A DNA stretch of 64,000 bases from Arthrobacter sp. FB24. GTDB taxonomy: Bacteria > Actinomycetota > Actinomycetes > Actinomycetales > Micrococcaceae. Below the pieces are notes generated by a model that saw only the letters and a program-made list of their open reading frames with translations, made no database searches and was not told where the DNA came from. The position numbers were made by a program, and so were the translations under genes. Shown here one piece after another: positions 52,549-61,571 of the stretch; within the stretch, counting starts at the first letter, position 1, and each line of letters opens with the position of its first letter. The stretch spans positions 4,634,946-4,698,945 of the forward strand of contig NC_008541.1 of the NCBI RefSeq assembly GCF_000196235.1, given 5' to 3'.

Positions 52549-52564
52549 TGTTTCACGTGAAACG
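52549..52564. other. parS site 2 (TGTTTCACGTGAAACG)
   Basis: Matches parS except for the last base. It lies 220 bases from site 1, the closest pair in the window. Confidence 0.92.
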
Positions 52565-53355
52565 TTCAGGGGACCAAGTGGTGCCGACCCCTGACTCCGC
52601 TGCCGCACTGGTTTGGAGGGAGCCAAGTTCTCCACCGTCGGATGGAAGGGGAGGGTTCCAACTTGGCAAGCACAGGCGCCAGAATCACAGCAGCTTGGGC
52701 GCCGCACGGAGCAAATGCCTTGGACGGCGTTGCGGTCGATACCGGCAATTCATGGAATACGGAATATGCCGCCACGATGCCTGCTGCGGAGGCCATCCCG
52801 TCCGACTTCAAGTCGAGCGAGGTCAGCCCAACGGGGCAGGCTTACCCTTCGTTGACTCAAAGAGGCGACCATGGGCGACGCAACCCGCCCCGGCTCTCGT
52901 GCCGCCCAGCGAACATATCATTCCGACCCCAGTAGCCCCCGGGGGAGGAATTCCAATCATTTGGAAGCTCGGAATGGTCTTCGCCCCGGAATTTGCCGTT
53001 CAAAGCCCCTAGGGAAGCGCTGGCGACTGAATAAATGCAGAGAACTGGTCGAAAATGACACGTCCGGTGGGGGCACCCAAGTAGATGCTTTCCCTCCGCG
53101 GACAGCTACTTCCGACCAGTTCCCGTTTGGGGTGACCACGGACCTTGGGAGTATGACTGAATCACCAAGCATTATTCCAAGCTCTGATGCAGACGGGGTG
53201 GGTGTGGGGCGGTCGGTCCCTGAGCCGCAATGCGTACAAGACCCGCCATCTCCGTTTCCGTTAGCAGCCCAGAACAGAAGTTGCCATCGGTGCCCTGCGC
53301 TCGGCATGTCAGGCAGCCATCCGCCGCCTCATGGCGGGCAGCATCGAGGGTCAGC

Positions 53356-53371
53356 TGTTTCACGTGAAACA
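53356..53371. other. parS site 3 (TGTTTCACGTGAAACA)
   Basis: Exact parS palindrome in the gene-poor region. Confidence 0.95.
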
Positions 53372-53834
53372 TTGCCGTCCCCGTTGCAGCGGTCAAACCC
53401 GAGGTCTTCGACGGCAAGGCAGACCTACTGACCGCGGACGCTTGGCAAACTCAACACTTCCCCCGGGGAAGGACATTGGCCCACTCCAATCTCTAGGAGG
53501 GATCCCCGGAACTACGTTCATGGACAGGTGTCACAACAACACCAGAACTGGACTGCAACTGCGTGGTCGGGGCCCGGCCGGAGCCCGACAGATCCAGGGC
53601 AGGAACGTTCGCACCGGCAGCCGCGTGTCGATATGTACGTCGTCCTACTTGCTTCCTCCAAACAACCTGAGACTTCCGCTTCTGCGACTACAGAGCGGCG
53701 CAAATGACCTTGCCGGCGGGGGACCGGAAGCCGCCCGAACTGAGGTAGTCCGGTTCACAGCAACTCGAGCTTCAAGGAACCGTCGCCTATGGACCTACAA
53801 CCCGAGGGTCCGCTAGCAGACGCGCCCTGTACAC

Positions 53835-53860
53835 CGTCATGTTTCACGTGAAACATGACG
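53835..53860. other. parS site 4 in a 26-bp perfect palindrome
   Basis: The exact parS 16-mer (53840-53855) is extended symmetrically on both sides by CGTCA/TGACG, giving 13-bp arms with no loop. The longer palindrome may make it a stronger loading site, or let it extrude a cruciform. Confidence 0.95.
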
Positions 53861-54097
53861 CGCATCAATGGACTCGTTTGCCCAGTTAGCCACCCCGTCA
53901 ACCTGGAACGAATGAGCGCAAAACTAGGACTGGGACCGGCGCAGTCCGGTATGCGATATGCACAGCGCCGCCCTGCCGAACGCCTGCGTCCTGAACACCA
54001 CCTGTCTACCTGGTAGCCAACCCTTAGTTGTCACTGAATATCCGACGGCGGGACTGACCCTGCAGGCAAACCACGACTGGACCAAAGGAACGAGGGA

Positions 54098-54106
54098 TGT
54101 GGATAA
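54098..54106 (-). promoter_or_regulatory. isolated perfect DnaA box
   Basis: TGTGGATAA on the plus strand, which is TTATCCACA on the minus strand, the perfect DnaA box. It lies alone, 1.2 kb left of the DnaA-box cluster. Confidence 0.7.
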
Positions 54107-55294
54107 GTGCTCCGCCGGAATGGCACCGCAGCTCGAGTTGCGTGGGCCAACGTCGGCGGAGCATCCTTCTCTTCATGACCGAAGAACAAGGGAGAACCAA
54201 GAACCAAGGTCTGCGCCAGGACCCACGCATCCGTAGCCGCCGCAGTATCCGCATCAGGTGCCATCACCCACCTAACCCAGAGTCCCGACGGCGGTTGCCG
54301 ACAGTCCGATCCGCAATCCGGGTCGACGTCGCACCGCCAATGTCCATGGCGTAAGTCACGAGACGCCACTCGAGCCGCCAAGTCAACGTGTGCCACGGGC
54401 TGGCAGGTGGACAAGGCTAGCAGTTCCCATCAGGAGAGCTGCCCACCAGGAGCTCAAACACATGCACTGCCCGCCGGACCTATTCCGTTCAAAGCGACTG
54501 CACACTCCTGAGCCTTCCCTGCAGCCCTCCTCGGGGGAGAGCCCGGACGAAAACAGTCATGACCGGACGCCAAGAGATGCCCTCTACATCTTCCACGCAC
54601 CTTGCCCTGGCGGTCATGGCCTTTGGTACGCTGTGAACCCCATGCCAATACGGCCGGCGCAGAATGAGCCGCGGTCCTAAGGCCCGACGCTTCCGCAGCA
54701 CTCATGGATACCGCTTCAGCCACCTTCTGTGGAGCCGGGATGGCACAGGCACAGAACGTCCGAACCTTGGCCCCGCGGCATCACCCCACGTAGGCGCAAT
54801 TTCCCTAACGGGAGAGACAGGCCCGGCGCGACGACTCATTTGTTTGGGTAGTCCCGAAATGGTCTGAGCTCGGGAGCCTGCGACCGATCCGACCACCCAT
54901 GAGGAACTCAAGGGGCCTGCGACAGCATGGGAAGCCAGGCCCGTTTGACTATGTACGGCTGCTCTTAGGGCCACCGGAGTTGCTTCCATAACCAAACAGC
55001 GCGTACGCGAGAGCGGTAACGCCACCGTCCTAGCGGCTTAGCGTAATGGCGCCATGCACTAGCTGTTCCAGTAACGACGGGCGTCGACCACATGCCCACT
55101 AGCTCTTCACCGCCCCCTCGACCGAGCGTACGGCCTGGTTCGATTCCGCGCCGTCCGGTCACCCACGTCCGCCCTCGCTGGACGGCTTGGGAGAGCCTTG
55201 CCGATTCCGGCGGCACTTGACGGCTTCATGATTCTGATTCCAAGCGTCCGCGGCAAGACGGTGTCTAGTCTCCTGGAACGGGTTTGAAGATCAG

Positions 55295-55368
55295 TTGTCC
55301 CCACCGCTTCCCTCTTTCTCCACAGAAGTTATCCACAGGTTTGTCCACACGGATCCAGGTTGTCCCCT
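55295..55368 (+). promoter_or_regulatory. left DnaA-box group
   Basis: Five 9-mers in the same orientation: TTGTCCCCA (55295), TTCTCCACA (55316), TTATCCACA (55329, perfect), TTGTCCACA (55341, the actinobacterial form) and TTGTCCCCT (55360). Two of them are 12 bp apart. With the right array this resembles one half of a replication origin. Confidence 0.75.
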
Positions 55369-55474
55369 ACTCGTGACTTTGGACATAGCTTTGTACCGAG
55401 TCGGCAGAAGTCCTAACGTGGCTTGCGTCACCTTCTGTGTCCTATGGGAATTGGAAAGACTACGCCCTTCCGGG

Positions 55475-55530
55475 GCATCTGCAATCATCATTAATTGAGC
55501 TGTTTTTAGCTGATTTCCGCAGGATTACAC
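55475..55530. other. AT-rich segment between DnaA-box groups
   Basis: Contains AATCATCATTAATTGAGCTG followed by TTTTTAGCTGATTT, clearly more AT-rich than its surroundings. It sits between the two DnaA-box groups, where an unwinding element would be expected in an origin. On the minus strand it reads AATTAATGATGATTG, with T-x-A triplets vaguely like DnaA-trios; that reading is weak. Confidence 0.45.
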
Positions 55531-55562
55531 GCACTGCAGGGGGTCTCGCTAACGACAAGCAG

Positions 55563-55578
55563 TGTTTCACGTGAAACG
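55563..55578. other. parS site 5 (TGTTTCACGTGAAACG)
   Basis: parS with one terminal change. It lies between the AT-rich segment and the right DnaA-box array, so ParB and DnaA would bind within 100 bases of each other. Confidence 0.92.
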
Positions 55579-55662
55579 ATGCGGCGGCGGCGCTTTCCAC
55601 CCGGCCTTCATCCGGCCTGCGCACGTCTGGGAGGGGCCGGCGGTGGGGCATTGAACCTCTGC

Positions 55663-55719
55663 TTATCCCCAAAGTTATCCACAGCGATATCCACCGTGTT
55701 ATGCACCGTCTTATCCACC
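55663..55719 (+). promoter_or_regulatory. right DnaA-box array, five units at 12-bp spacing
   Basis: Direct repeats starting at 55663, 55675, 55687, 55699 and 55711: TTATCCCCA, TTATCCACA (perfect), ATATCCACC (weak), TTATGCACC and TTATCCACC, each followed by a 3-base spacer. All face the same way. The exact phasing recalls iterons or the close-packed boxes on which DnaA forms filaments. Confidence 0.8.
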
Positions 55720-56616
55720 GAGGTCGACCATTCTGAATGACGAGAGCTTCCACCTCTGACGTCGTCCAAGACAGAACTGGTGGCGTCATGACCACTTGAA
55801 AACTGCCACACCTCGATGCTGGCGGATCCCGAATTCGGATAAGCAACATTCAAGGAAAGATGCAAGTGACCACGCTGCGCCATGGAACTGCCCCGGACTG
55901 AGGGTAAAACTTCATCCACCCAACGAAGCTGCCCCCGCATCAGGACCGCGTCCTCCTATGCCAAGTGTCGGCAGGGGAGGGGTTTGGACGACGACGGCAA
56001 CTAGATCAGACGGGAACTTGATCATGGATACATTTTCCTTGCCACTCCTTCGCTGAAGGGATCAACCGGCACTGCGTCTCCCATGCCAAGGCCATCGGTC
56101 AAATGCCGGAGGAACTCATGGACTGGTATCTGTCAGGTTGGTCAATCCCTCGACGCAAACACGAATGGCTTTTGCTATCTCAACCCATCCCGACGCTCAC
56201 GAGGCTTGGCATCCTGCTCGGGTACGAACACACTCCATGGCCAACCCGAATAGGTGCTCCGGTCTGCCCACTGGTACTCCGGCACCGACAGTTGCTGCGG
56301 CTGGTTTGTGCTCCCTACTTAGCTGCGAGCAATACCGGGGAAGCCTGGCAACAGGGCTGCAAGCGATCCCGATCAGGCTTCCTGCGGACTCCTTGTATTC
56401 GGGGCCCAGCTGCCATTTCGGTCTCTCACCCCGACGCAGCCACATTACGTACTCACGGGGGAGTACACATTCGGGTGGTGGCTATCGGGCTGTTGACGAC
56501 GATGGGACCAGGCTGGTCGAGCTGCCTTCCGTCCCGCGCCGCTCTGATCATCACCTGCCAGCTGTCAACCGGGGGCTCAGAGAAGTATGCCAACATCGGA
56601 CCGGCATTCACGAGTA

Positions 56617-56632
56617 GGTTTCACGTGAAACA
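56617..56632. other. parS site 6 (GGTTTCACGTGAAACA)
   Basis: parS with a change in the first base only; the 14-mer core GTTTCACGTGAAAC is intact. Confidence 0.92.
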
Positions 56633-57000
56633 AACCATAGTGTTCAGCGCAACCCTTGCTCGTCTAGGCAGTCTGTCCGACCCTGAAGCGACGAGCGAAT
56701 CACAGCGTACCCGGCAGCGAGCCGATCAAGGAAGGTTGAGACGGACCGAAGGCTTTGCGACACCGTGCGGTCGGGAAGACCGCCTGGACCAATATGATTG
56801 AGATTTCACCATCACGCGGCGGCGGCAACAGGGCTGCCGGCGACCGCGTTCACTAAACAACGAGAGCGTGGGCAGCGACTTTACCTAACCACGGGCGGCC
56901 GCATGCCGATACCAGGAGGCATCACTTCATCTAGATCTACCCGGAAAGTAGCGCGGTAGAACTCCCGGCCAGACCACCAGTGCCACGTTCTAAGCCCCGG

Positions 57001-57016
57001 GGTTTCACGTGAAACA
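57001..57016. other. parS site 7 (GGTTTCACGTGAAACA)
   Basis: Same sequence as site 6, 384 bases further on, with the core intact. Confidence 0.92.
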
Positions 57017-57884
57017 TATACACCGTGCCACGGGCGGGGACGCACTCGTGGCGGCGAGACCACCAGGCGCCATGCACCCAACTGCGGACCCTCTGGCACA
57101 GTTCCGACTACAACACGAACAGTGGCGCCTGCTCCGCACATTGCCCGTTCGACGCACAGGAAACACCGCCACTCGCCAAGCAGGCCCAAGAACATGAGGC
57201 GACCTGCTACCGCGAACATCATGCTCACAAGGCGTCGTGGGGCCCCTGAACCACAATTGCTGCATGGTTGGCATACAGAATATGGCTTCCTCCCGCGAAC
57301 GCCGTCCAATACCGAAGACAACTTTCAAAACACCGGAACAACAACCACAGCCTCGGTAGAACCGTGCACATACAACAGGCTTGGGAGGGCCTCGTGATAG
57401 TCGTAGCGCCTGCCGCTGTGTGCGCACACCACACACAGTATCGGCAGCGTGGCTGCCACAATTGGCAGCGCCAGGCCCTCGCCGCCGAGCGCAAACGGGC
57501 CATGTCATGGCAGTGCAGTTGATTCCGCAGTCAGAACTACAGCAACAGCTTCCGTAAGAGCGGCCACGGAGCGCTCTCAGAGGCCCAGTGGCCCAGGCGG
57601 TGCCGTCAGGCTCCTCGCGCCCGGCGTACAGCCCCCAGAGCCCCCGGTAGAGCACCACCGCAGGGGCGGCAGCAACGGAGCCTGGGCCTGGCAGCAACTC
57701 ACACAGAACGCCGTGCGCCGCCAGGGCGGCTTGGGTTGCCCACTCCAATCCTTGCTGCCCGGACTTGAGCGGCTGCCTTTCCTTCGGCTACGTACCCCCG
57801 GCAGCGATCCGGCAGCTTCCTAAAGGGTGAACCACAACCTCGAAAGGGTTCGGCAACAGCGTTACCTCCGCCAGCCACAAAAAA

Positions 57885-57912
57885 GGGGCCTGTTTCACGT
57901 GAAACAGGCCCC
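57885..57912 (-). terminator. parB terminator built around parS site 8
   Basis: Perfect 14-bp arms, GGGGCC-TGTTTCAC / GTGAAACA-GGCCCC, whose centre (57891-57906) is an exact parS. On the minus strand the stem is followed by six T residues (57879-57884), so it is a textbook intrinsic terminator for parB, 18 bases after the stop. Confidence 0.92.
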
Positions 57913-57929
57913 GAACTTTTGCTATAGAA

Positions 57930-59114
57930 CTAGTTTTCTGACCCCGGGGTCAGAACTTCCATGATCCGGTTCAAGTCCTCCACGCTGGCAAACTCGATGC
58001 TCACGCGGCCCTTTCTGGCACCCAACGAGATTTTCACGTTGGTATCGAGCCGATCCGACAGAGAAGACGCGAGATAGTCCAGCCGCTCATGACGGGCACC
58101 CGGGCGGGGAACGTTGTTCTTAGCCGGCGTTGCTGGGCTCTGGTAAAGAGTGACAGCTTCTTCAGTTGCACGAACCGACATTCCCTCAGCGACGATCTTC
58201 TGGGCAAGACGCTCCATTGCAGCCGCATCGGGCAGGGCCAGCAGTGCGCGTGCGTGGCCAGCGGACAAAACGCTCGCAGCTACCCGGCGCTGCACCAACG
58301 GCGGCAGCTTGAGCAGGCGCAGAGTGTTCGACACCTGGGGCCGCGAGCGGCCAATGCGGTCGGCAAGTTGTTCATGCGTCGTACCGAAGTCCTCGAGCAA
58401 CTGCTGGTACGCGGCCGCCTCTTCCAGAGGGTTCAGCTGGCTGCGGTGCAGGTTTTCGAGAAGTGCATCCCGAAGCAGGTCATCGTCAGTGGTATCCCTG
58501 ACAATGGCAGGGATAGTTTCCAGCCCCGCGGCCTGTACTGCCCGCCAACGGCGTTCACCCATGACCAGCTCAAAGGGTTCGCCACCCTTTTCGGTTGAAG
58601 TACGGACAACAATTGGCTGGAGAACGCCTATTTCCCGGACGGAGTGGATGAGCTCCGCCATGTCGTCTTCATCGAAGACGGAACGCGGCTGTTTCCGGTT
58701 GGGATGGATGTCGCCAACCGGAATCTCCGCGAACCTGACCCCGGGGACTTCCACCAGTTCCGGCCCGGCGTCGGCGACTGCAGCTGCTGAAGCCGAAGTG
58801 TCGGCATTCCCCTCAGGCTTTTCGGTAGCGGTCTTCTTGGCGGGGGCTGACTTGGCCGCAGTTTTTCGAACAGGGGCTTTCGAATCAGGCGACGGCGTAA
58901 CGCCGGGGGACTCACTGGGGGCCGGGGACACTGAAGGAGCTGCGTCGTCCTCGACGGGAATCACCGCGACTGGAGTAGCCGTCTTCCTGGCCTCCGGAAA
59001 AAACAGATCCACCGGACGCGAAGGTGCTGCGCCGTTGCCGGATGCGTTAGCCGGAGCGGAACTTGGAATGAGTGCGCCAAGACCGCGACCGAGGCCGCGT
59101 CGCTTATCGCTCAT
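57930..59114 (-). CDS. parB: chromosome partitioning protein ParB
   Basis: A 394-residue CTP-dependent DNA clamp that loads at parS and spreads. The N-terminus [14 protein letters not shown] is typical. A Pro/Ala/Ser-rich linker spans about 15-125. The nuclease-like N-domain carries the CTP motifs [12 protein letters not shown] and [14 protein letters not shown]. The helix-turn-helix is [25 protein letters not shown]-terminal dimerisation domain ends the protein. Its own gene is terminated by a parS hairpin, and parS sites lie on both sides. Confidence 0.97.
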   Translation of the reverse strand: MSDKRRGLGRGLGALIPSSAPANASGNGAAPSRPVDLFFPEARKTATPVAVIPVEDDAAPSVSPAPSESPGVTPSPDSKAPVRKTAAKSAPAKKTATEKPEGNADTSASAAAVADAGPELVEVPGVRFAEIPVGDIHPNRKQPRSVFDEDDMAELIHSVREIGVLQPIVVRTSTEKGGEPFELVMGERRWRAVQAAGLETIPAIVRDTTDDDLLRDALLENLHRSQLNPLEEAAAYQQLLEDFGTTHEQLADRIGRSRPQVSNTLRLLKLPPLVQRRVAASVLSAGHARALLALPDAAAMERLAQKIVAEGMSVRATEEAVTLYQSPATPAKNNVPRPGARHERLDYLASSLSDRLDTNVKISLGARKGRVSIEFASVEDLNRIMEVLTPGSEN

Positions 59115-59179
59115 GGATAAATCCCTCCAATGGAAGAGCCCGGCAGATCCGGCTCTGGCTAGTGCAATTGTTGAAAATT

Positions 59180-60247
59180 CTAACGTTCAGCGATTTCCGC
59201 TGCGGCTTCCAGATAGGAGAGTGCACCGCTGGAGGACGGATCGTAGGTCATCACAGTCTGCTGGTAACTGGGCGCCTCGGAGATCCTGACTGACCGCGGC
59301 ACCACAGCACCGAGAACCTGTTCAGGGAAGTGTTCACGGACCTCGGCAGCTACCTGCGCGGCAAGGTTCGTTCGACCGTCGTACATGGTGAGGAGGATGG
59401 TGGAGACGACCAGATCAGCGTTGAGGTGCTTCTGGATCATTTCGATGTTCTTCAGCAGCTGGCTGAGACCTTCCAGGGCGTAGTACTCGCACTGGATGGG
59501 AATCAGGACCTCACTTGCGGCACAGAAGGCATTGACTGTCAGAAGGCCCAAGCTGGGCGGGCAGTCAATGAAGATGTAGTCGAGACGTGCCTCGCCGGCC
59601 TTTTGGCGCTCCTTGGCGTAGACGTCAATCGCACGGCGGAGTCGCTGTTCCCTAGCGACCAACGAGACAAGTTCAATTTCCGCGCCGGCCAGGTGAATGG
59701 TGGCGGGTGCACAGATCAGGTTCGCAATGTCCGGGCACTGGGCTACAACGTCTTTGAGGGGTACATCGTTGATCAGGACATCATAGATACTGTCCACGTC
59801 TGCGTGGTGCTCAATGCCAAGGGCGGTAGAGGCGTTGCCCTGGGGATCAATGTCGATGACGAGGACGTTCAGTCCGGCTGCAGCGAGTGCGGCTGCAATG
59901 TTGACGGTGGTGGTGGTCTTGCCAACCCCGCCCTTTTGGTTCGAGACGGTGAAGACACGGGTCTTCTCCGGCTTCGGGAGCTGCCGGCCGATCAGCCGCT
60001 CGCGCCGTTTATTTTCGTGGGCCAATTCACGGGCGATGGGGCTCGAGTCATCAATGGAGTCCATGATGTTTCCGCTGACCGATCCGGAAGTTTCACGTGA
60101 AACTGCGGTGGACTTGGAACGGCTTGCAACCGAATTCAGATGATTCCACGAGTCAGTCGGCGCAATCGAGGGCGCGACCATGGCCCGTGCGGACCCCAGG
60201 GACACGAACGGGGGTATCCGCTGTGTGGAGGCTTCGCTACTGGTCAC
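59180..60247 (-). CDS. parA: chromosome partitioning ATPase ParA
   Basis: A 355-residue Walker-type ATPase that moves ParB-parS complexes. The deviant Walker A is [20 protein letters not shown]' is [11 protein letters not shown] and B is [11 protein letters not shown]. An N-terminal extension of about 90 residues precedes the ATPase domain, as in other actinobacterial ParA. It includes VSRET, encoded by a parS site (60089-60104). The start used is GTG at MTSSEAST; an ATG at 60064 (MDSIDDSS) would leave the parS site in the leader. The upstream gene is rsmG. Confidence 0.95.
   Translation of the reverse strand: MTSSEASTQRIPPFVSLGSARAMVAPSIAPTDSWNHLNSVASRSKSTAVSRETSGSVSGNIMDSIDDSSPIARELAHENKRRERLIGRQLPKPEKTRVFTVSNQKGGVGKTTTTVNIAAALAAAGLNVLVIDIDPQGNASTALGIEHHADVDSIYDVLINDVPLKDVVAQCPDIANLICAPATIHLAGAEIELVSLVAREQRLRRAIDVYAKERQKAGEARLDYIFIDCPPSLGLLTVNAFCAASEVLIPIQCEYYALEGLSQLLKNIEMIQKHLNADLVVSTILLTMYDGRTNLAAQVAAEVREHFPEQVLGAVVPRSVRISEAPSYQQTVMTYDPSSSGALSYLEAAAEIAER
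60089..60104. other. parS site 9 inside parA
   Basis: AGTTTCACGTGAAACT: core intact, both end bases changed but still palindromic. It encodes V-S-R-E-T of the ParA N-terminus. Confidence 0.9.
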
Positions 60248-60334
60248 TGTGACACACTCACTCTCATTCGGCTTTTTCTGCCGTTCACTAGCCTAACCGC
60301 TTCCCCCAAAAGACCCGCGGCACCGGGCCAGCTG

Positions 60335-60985
60335 CTAGGCAATCTTTTGCGACTTATTAACGATGATGCGGACTACAGTGGTGGGTTCCTCGAGGAGGTC
60401 TTCCCCAACAACCACCACGGAGGTCTGAACGCCGCCGAGCTTGCGGATGGCTTTGGCAGCCTTCTCAATCTCTTCACCGGCGCTGCGTCCCTTGATGGCA
60501 ACGACCTCACCCTTGCCCCCGAGCAGGGGGATGGTTAGCCCGGCCAGGTTGGACAATGCAGACACAGCCCGGGCCGTGACCACATCGGCATTCACCATAC
60601 CGACGGCCAGTTCAGCCCGGGTTCGCATCACCGTGACGTTGGTCAGTCCGAGGTCGTCCACGACCTCCTGCAGCCAGATGACGCGGCGTTCCAGCGGCTC
60701 AATCAGCGTCAGTTCAAGGTCAGGGCGCGCAATTGCCAGGCACAGCCCGGGCAATCCGGCGCCGCTCCCGACATCCGCGACGTGGCTTCCCCGGGCAATC
60801 TCGCGCTCAATGACGGCGCAATTCAGAACGTGGCGGCTCCAAAGCCGCGGGACTTCGCGGGGTCCGATCAGCCCACGCTCAGTTCCGGAGGTGGCCAGGT
60901 GCTCCACATAGCGCTCGGCCAGTTCCAGGCGGTCACCAAAGATGGCCTCGGCCGCCTTGAGTTCCGCGGCAGTAATGTCAACCAT
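60335..60985 (-). CDS. rsmG: 16S rRNA (guanine-N7) methyltransferase RsmG
   Basis: A 216-residue SAM-dependent methyltransferase that modifies G527 of 16S rRNA; its loss gives low-level streptomycin resistance. The SAM motif is VADVGSGAGLPGLCLAIARP, with LIEPLERRVIWLQEV and VVTARAVSAL following. I chose the ATG at MVDITAAELK. A GTG at 61039 with GAAGG upstream would add 18 residues and overlap jag. It sits in the usual place between jag and parA. Confidence 0.94.
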   Translation of the reverse strand: MVDITAAELKAAEAIFGDRLELAERYVEHLATSGTERGLIGPREVPRLWSRHVLNCAVIEREIARGSHVADVGSGAGLPGLCLAIARPDLELTLIEPLERRVIWLQEVVDDLGLTNVTVMRTRAELAVGMVNADVVTARAVSALSNLAGLTIPLLGGKGEVVAIKGRSAGEEIEKAAKAIRKLGGVQTSVVVVGEDLLEEPTTVVRIIVNKSQKIA

Positions 60986-61004
60986 GGTCAGTGTCCCGGC
61001 GTCT

Positions 61005-61571
61005 TCAGTCTGCGGAGACAACGATGTGCCTCCCGGCACCTTCGCCTTCAGATTCGCTAACGAACCCGAGATCGGCCACAGCGTCGTGGACGATCTTCCG
61101 CTCGTAGGCGCTCATCGGCTCCAGCGCCACAGCGTTTCCGGATTCCTTGACGGAGGCCACGGCGTCCTCTGCAATCTTCTGCAGGTGGCCGGCGCGCTCC
61201 TGCCGGTAGCCGTTGATGTCCAGCACCAGGCGCGAGCGGTTCTCCGTGGCTGACAGGACCGACAGACGGGTCAGCTCCTGCAGGGCTTCCAGCACTTCAC
61301 CGTCGCGGCCAACAAGGCTTTCGAGCCCCGCTGATTCTTCCTCGGCCACGATGGAAATATAGGTCCGACCGTTCCGGACCTCGATATCGATGTCGCCGTC
61401 GATGTCGGCGATGTCCAGCAGTTCCTCGAGGTAGTCGGCTGCGACGTCGCCCTCTTCTTCCAGCCGGCTCGCAGAAGAGCCCTTGCCCTCGTCCTGGATC
61501 TCATCCTGGGCGTCGTCCTGGTCTTCAATGGCCTCGCCGGAAACGGCGTTTTCGGTGCTATCGACAGACAT
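61005..61571 (-). CDS. jag: Jag/KhpB-like RNA-binding protein (KH-R3H)
   Basis: A 188-residue protein. The N-terminal 45 residues are acidic and disordered. A KH domain (about 50-115; LVGRDGEVLEALQELTRL) is followed by an R3H domain near the C-terminus (LEPMSAYERKIVHDAVAD). It lies between yidC and rsmG as in most Gram-positives and overlaps the yidC stop by one base. It binds RNA and is linked to cell-envelope control in other bacteria. Confidence 0.93.
   Translation of the reverse strand: MSVDSTENAVSGEAIEDQDDAQDEIQDEGKGSSASRLEEEGDVAADYLEELLDIADIDGDIDIEVRNGRTYISIVAEEESAGLESLVGRDGEVLEALQELTRLSVLSATENRSRLVLDINGYRQERAGHLQKIAEDAVASVKESGNAVALEPMSAYERKIVHDAVADLGFVSESEGEGAGRHIVVSAD

Larger units (their letters stand above)
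51761..57929. other. gene-poor centromere-like region with parS and DnaA boxes
   Basis: About 6.2 kb with no convincing protein gene. Open frames here are short, lie on both strands, lack ribosome-binding sites, are rich in Arg, Pro, Ser, His and Cys, and match no family I recognise. Base composition looks lower in GC than the flanks and shows no clear codon periodicity. It carries eight parS sites and an oriC-like set of DnaA boxes (55295-55719), plus one more perfect DnaA box at 54098-54106 on the minus strand. Decayed genes cannot be excluded, but I see no recognisable remnant. Confidence 0.75.

Noticed and set aside
52871..53431. Plus-strand frame of 186 codons in the gene-poor region
   Set aside because: No recognisable motif, no start signal, unusual codon use. 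It could be decayed DNA but nothing identifies it.
55137..55151. GGTTCGATTCC, similar to a tRNA T-loop
   Set aside because: The flanking bases do not form a T-stem, and no acceptor, D or anticodon stem can be drawn around it.
57005..57748. 247-codon minus-strand frame rich in Cys in the gene-poor region
   Set aside because: It has no ribosome-binding site, odd composition and no domain pattern, and it overlaps a parS site at its end. I treat it as chance.
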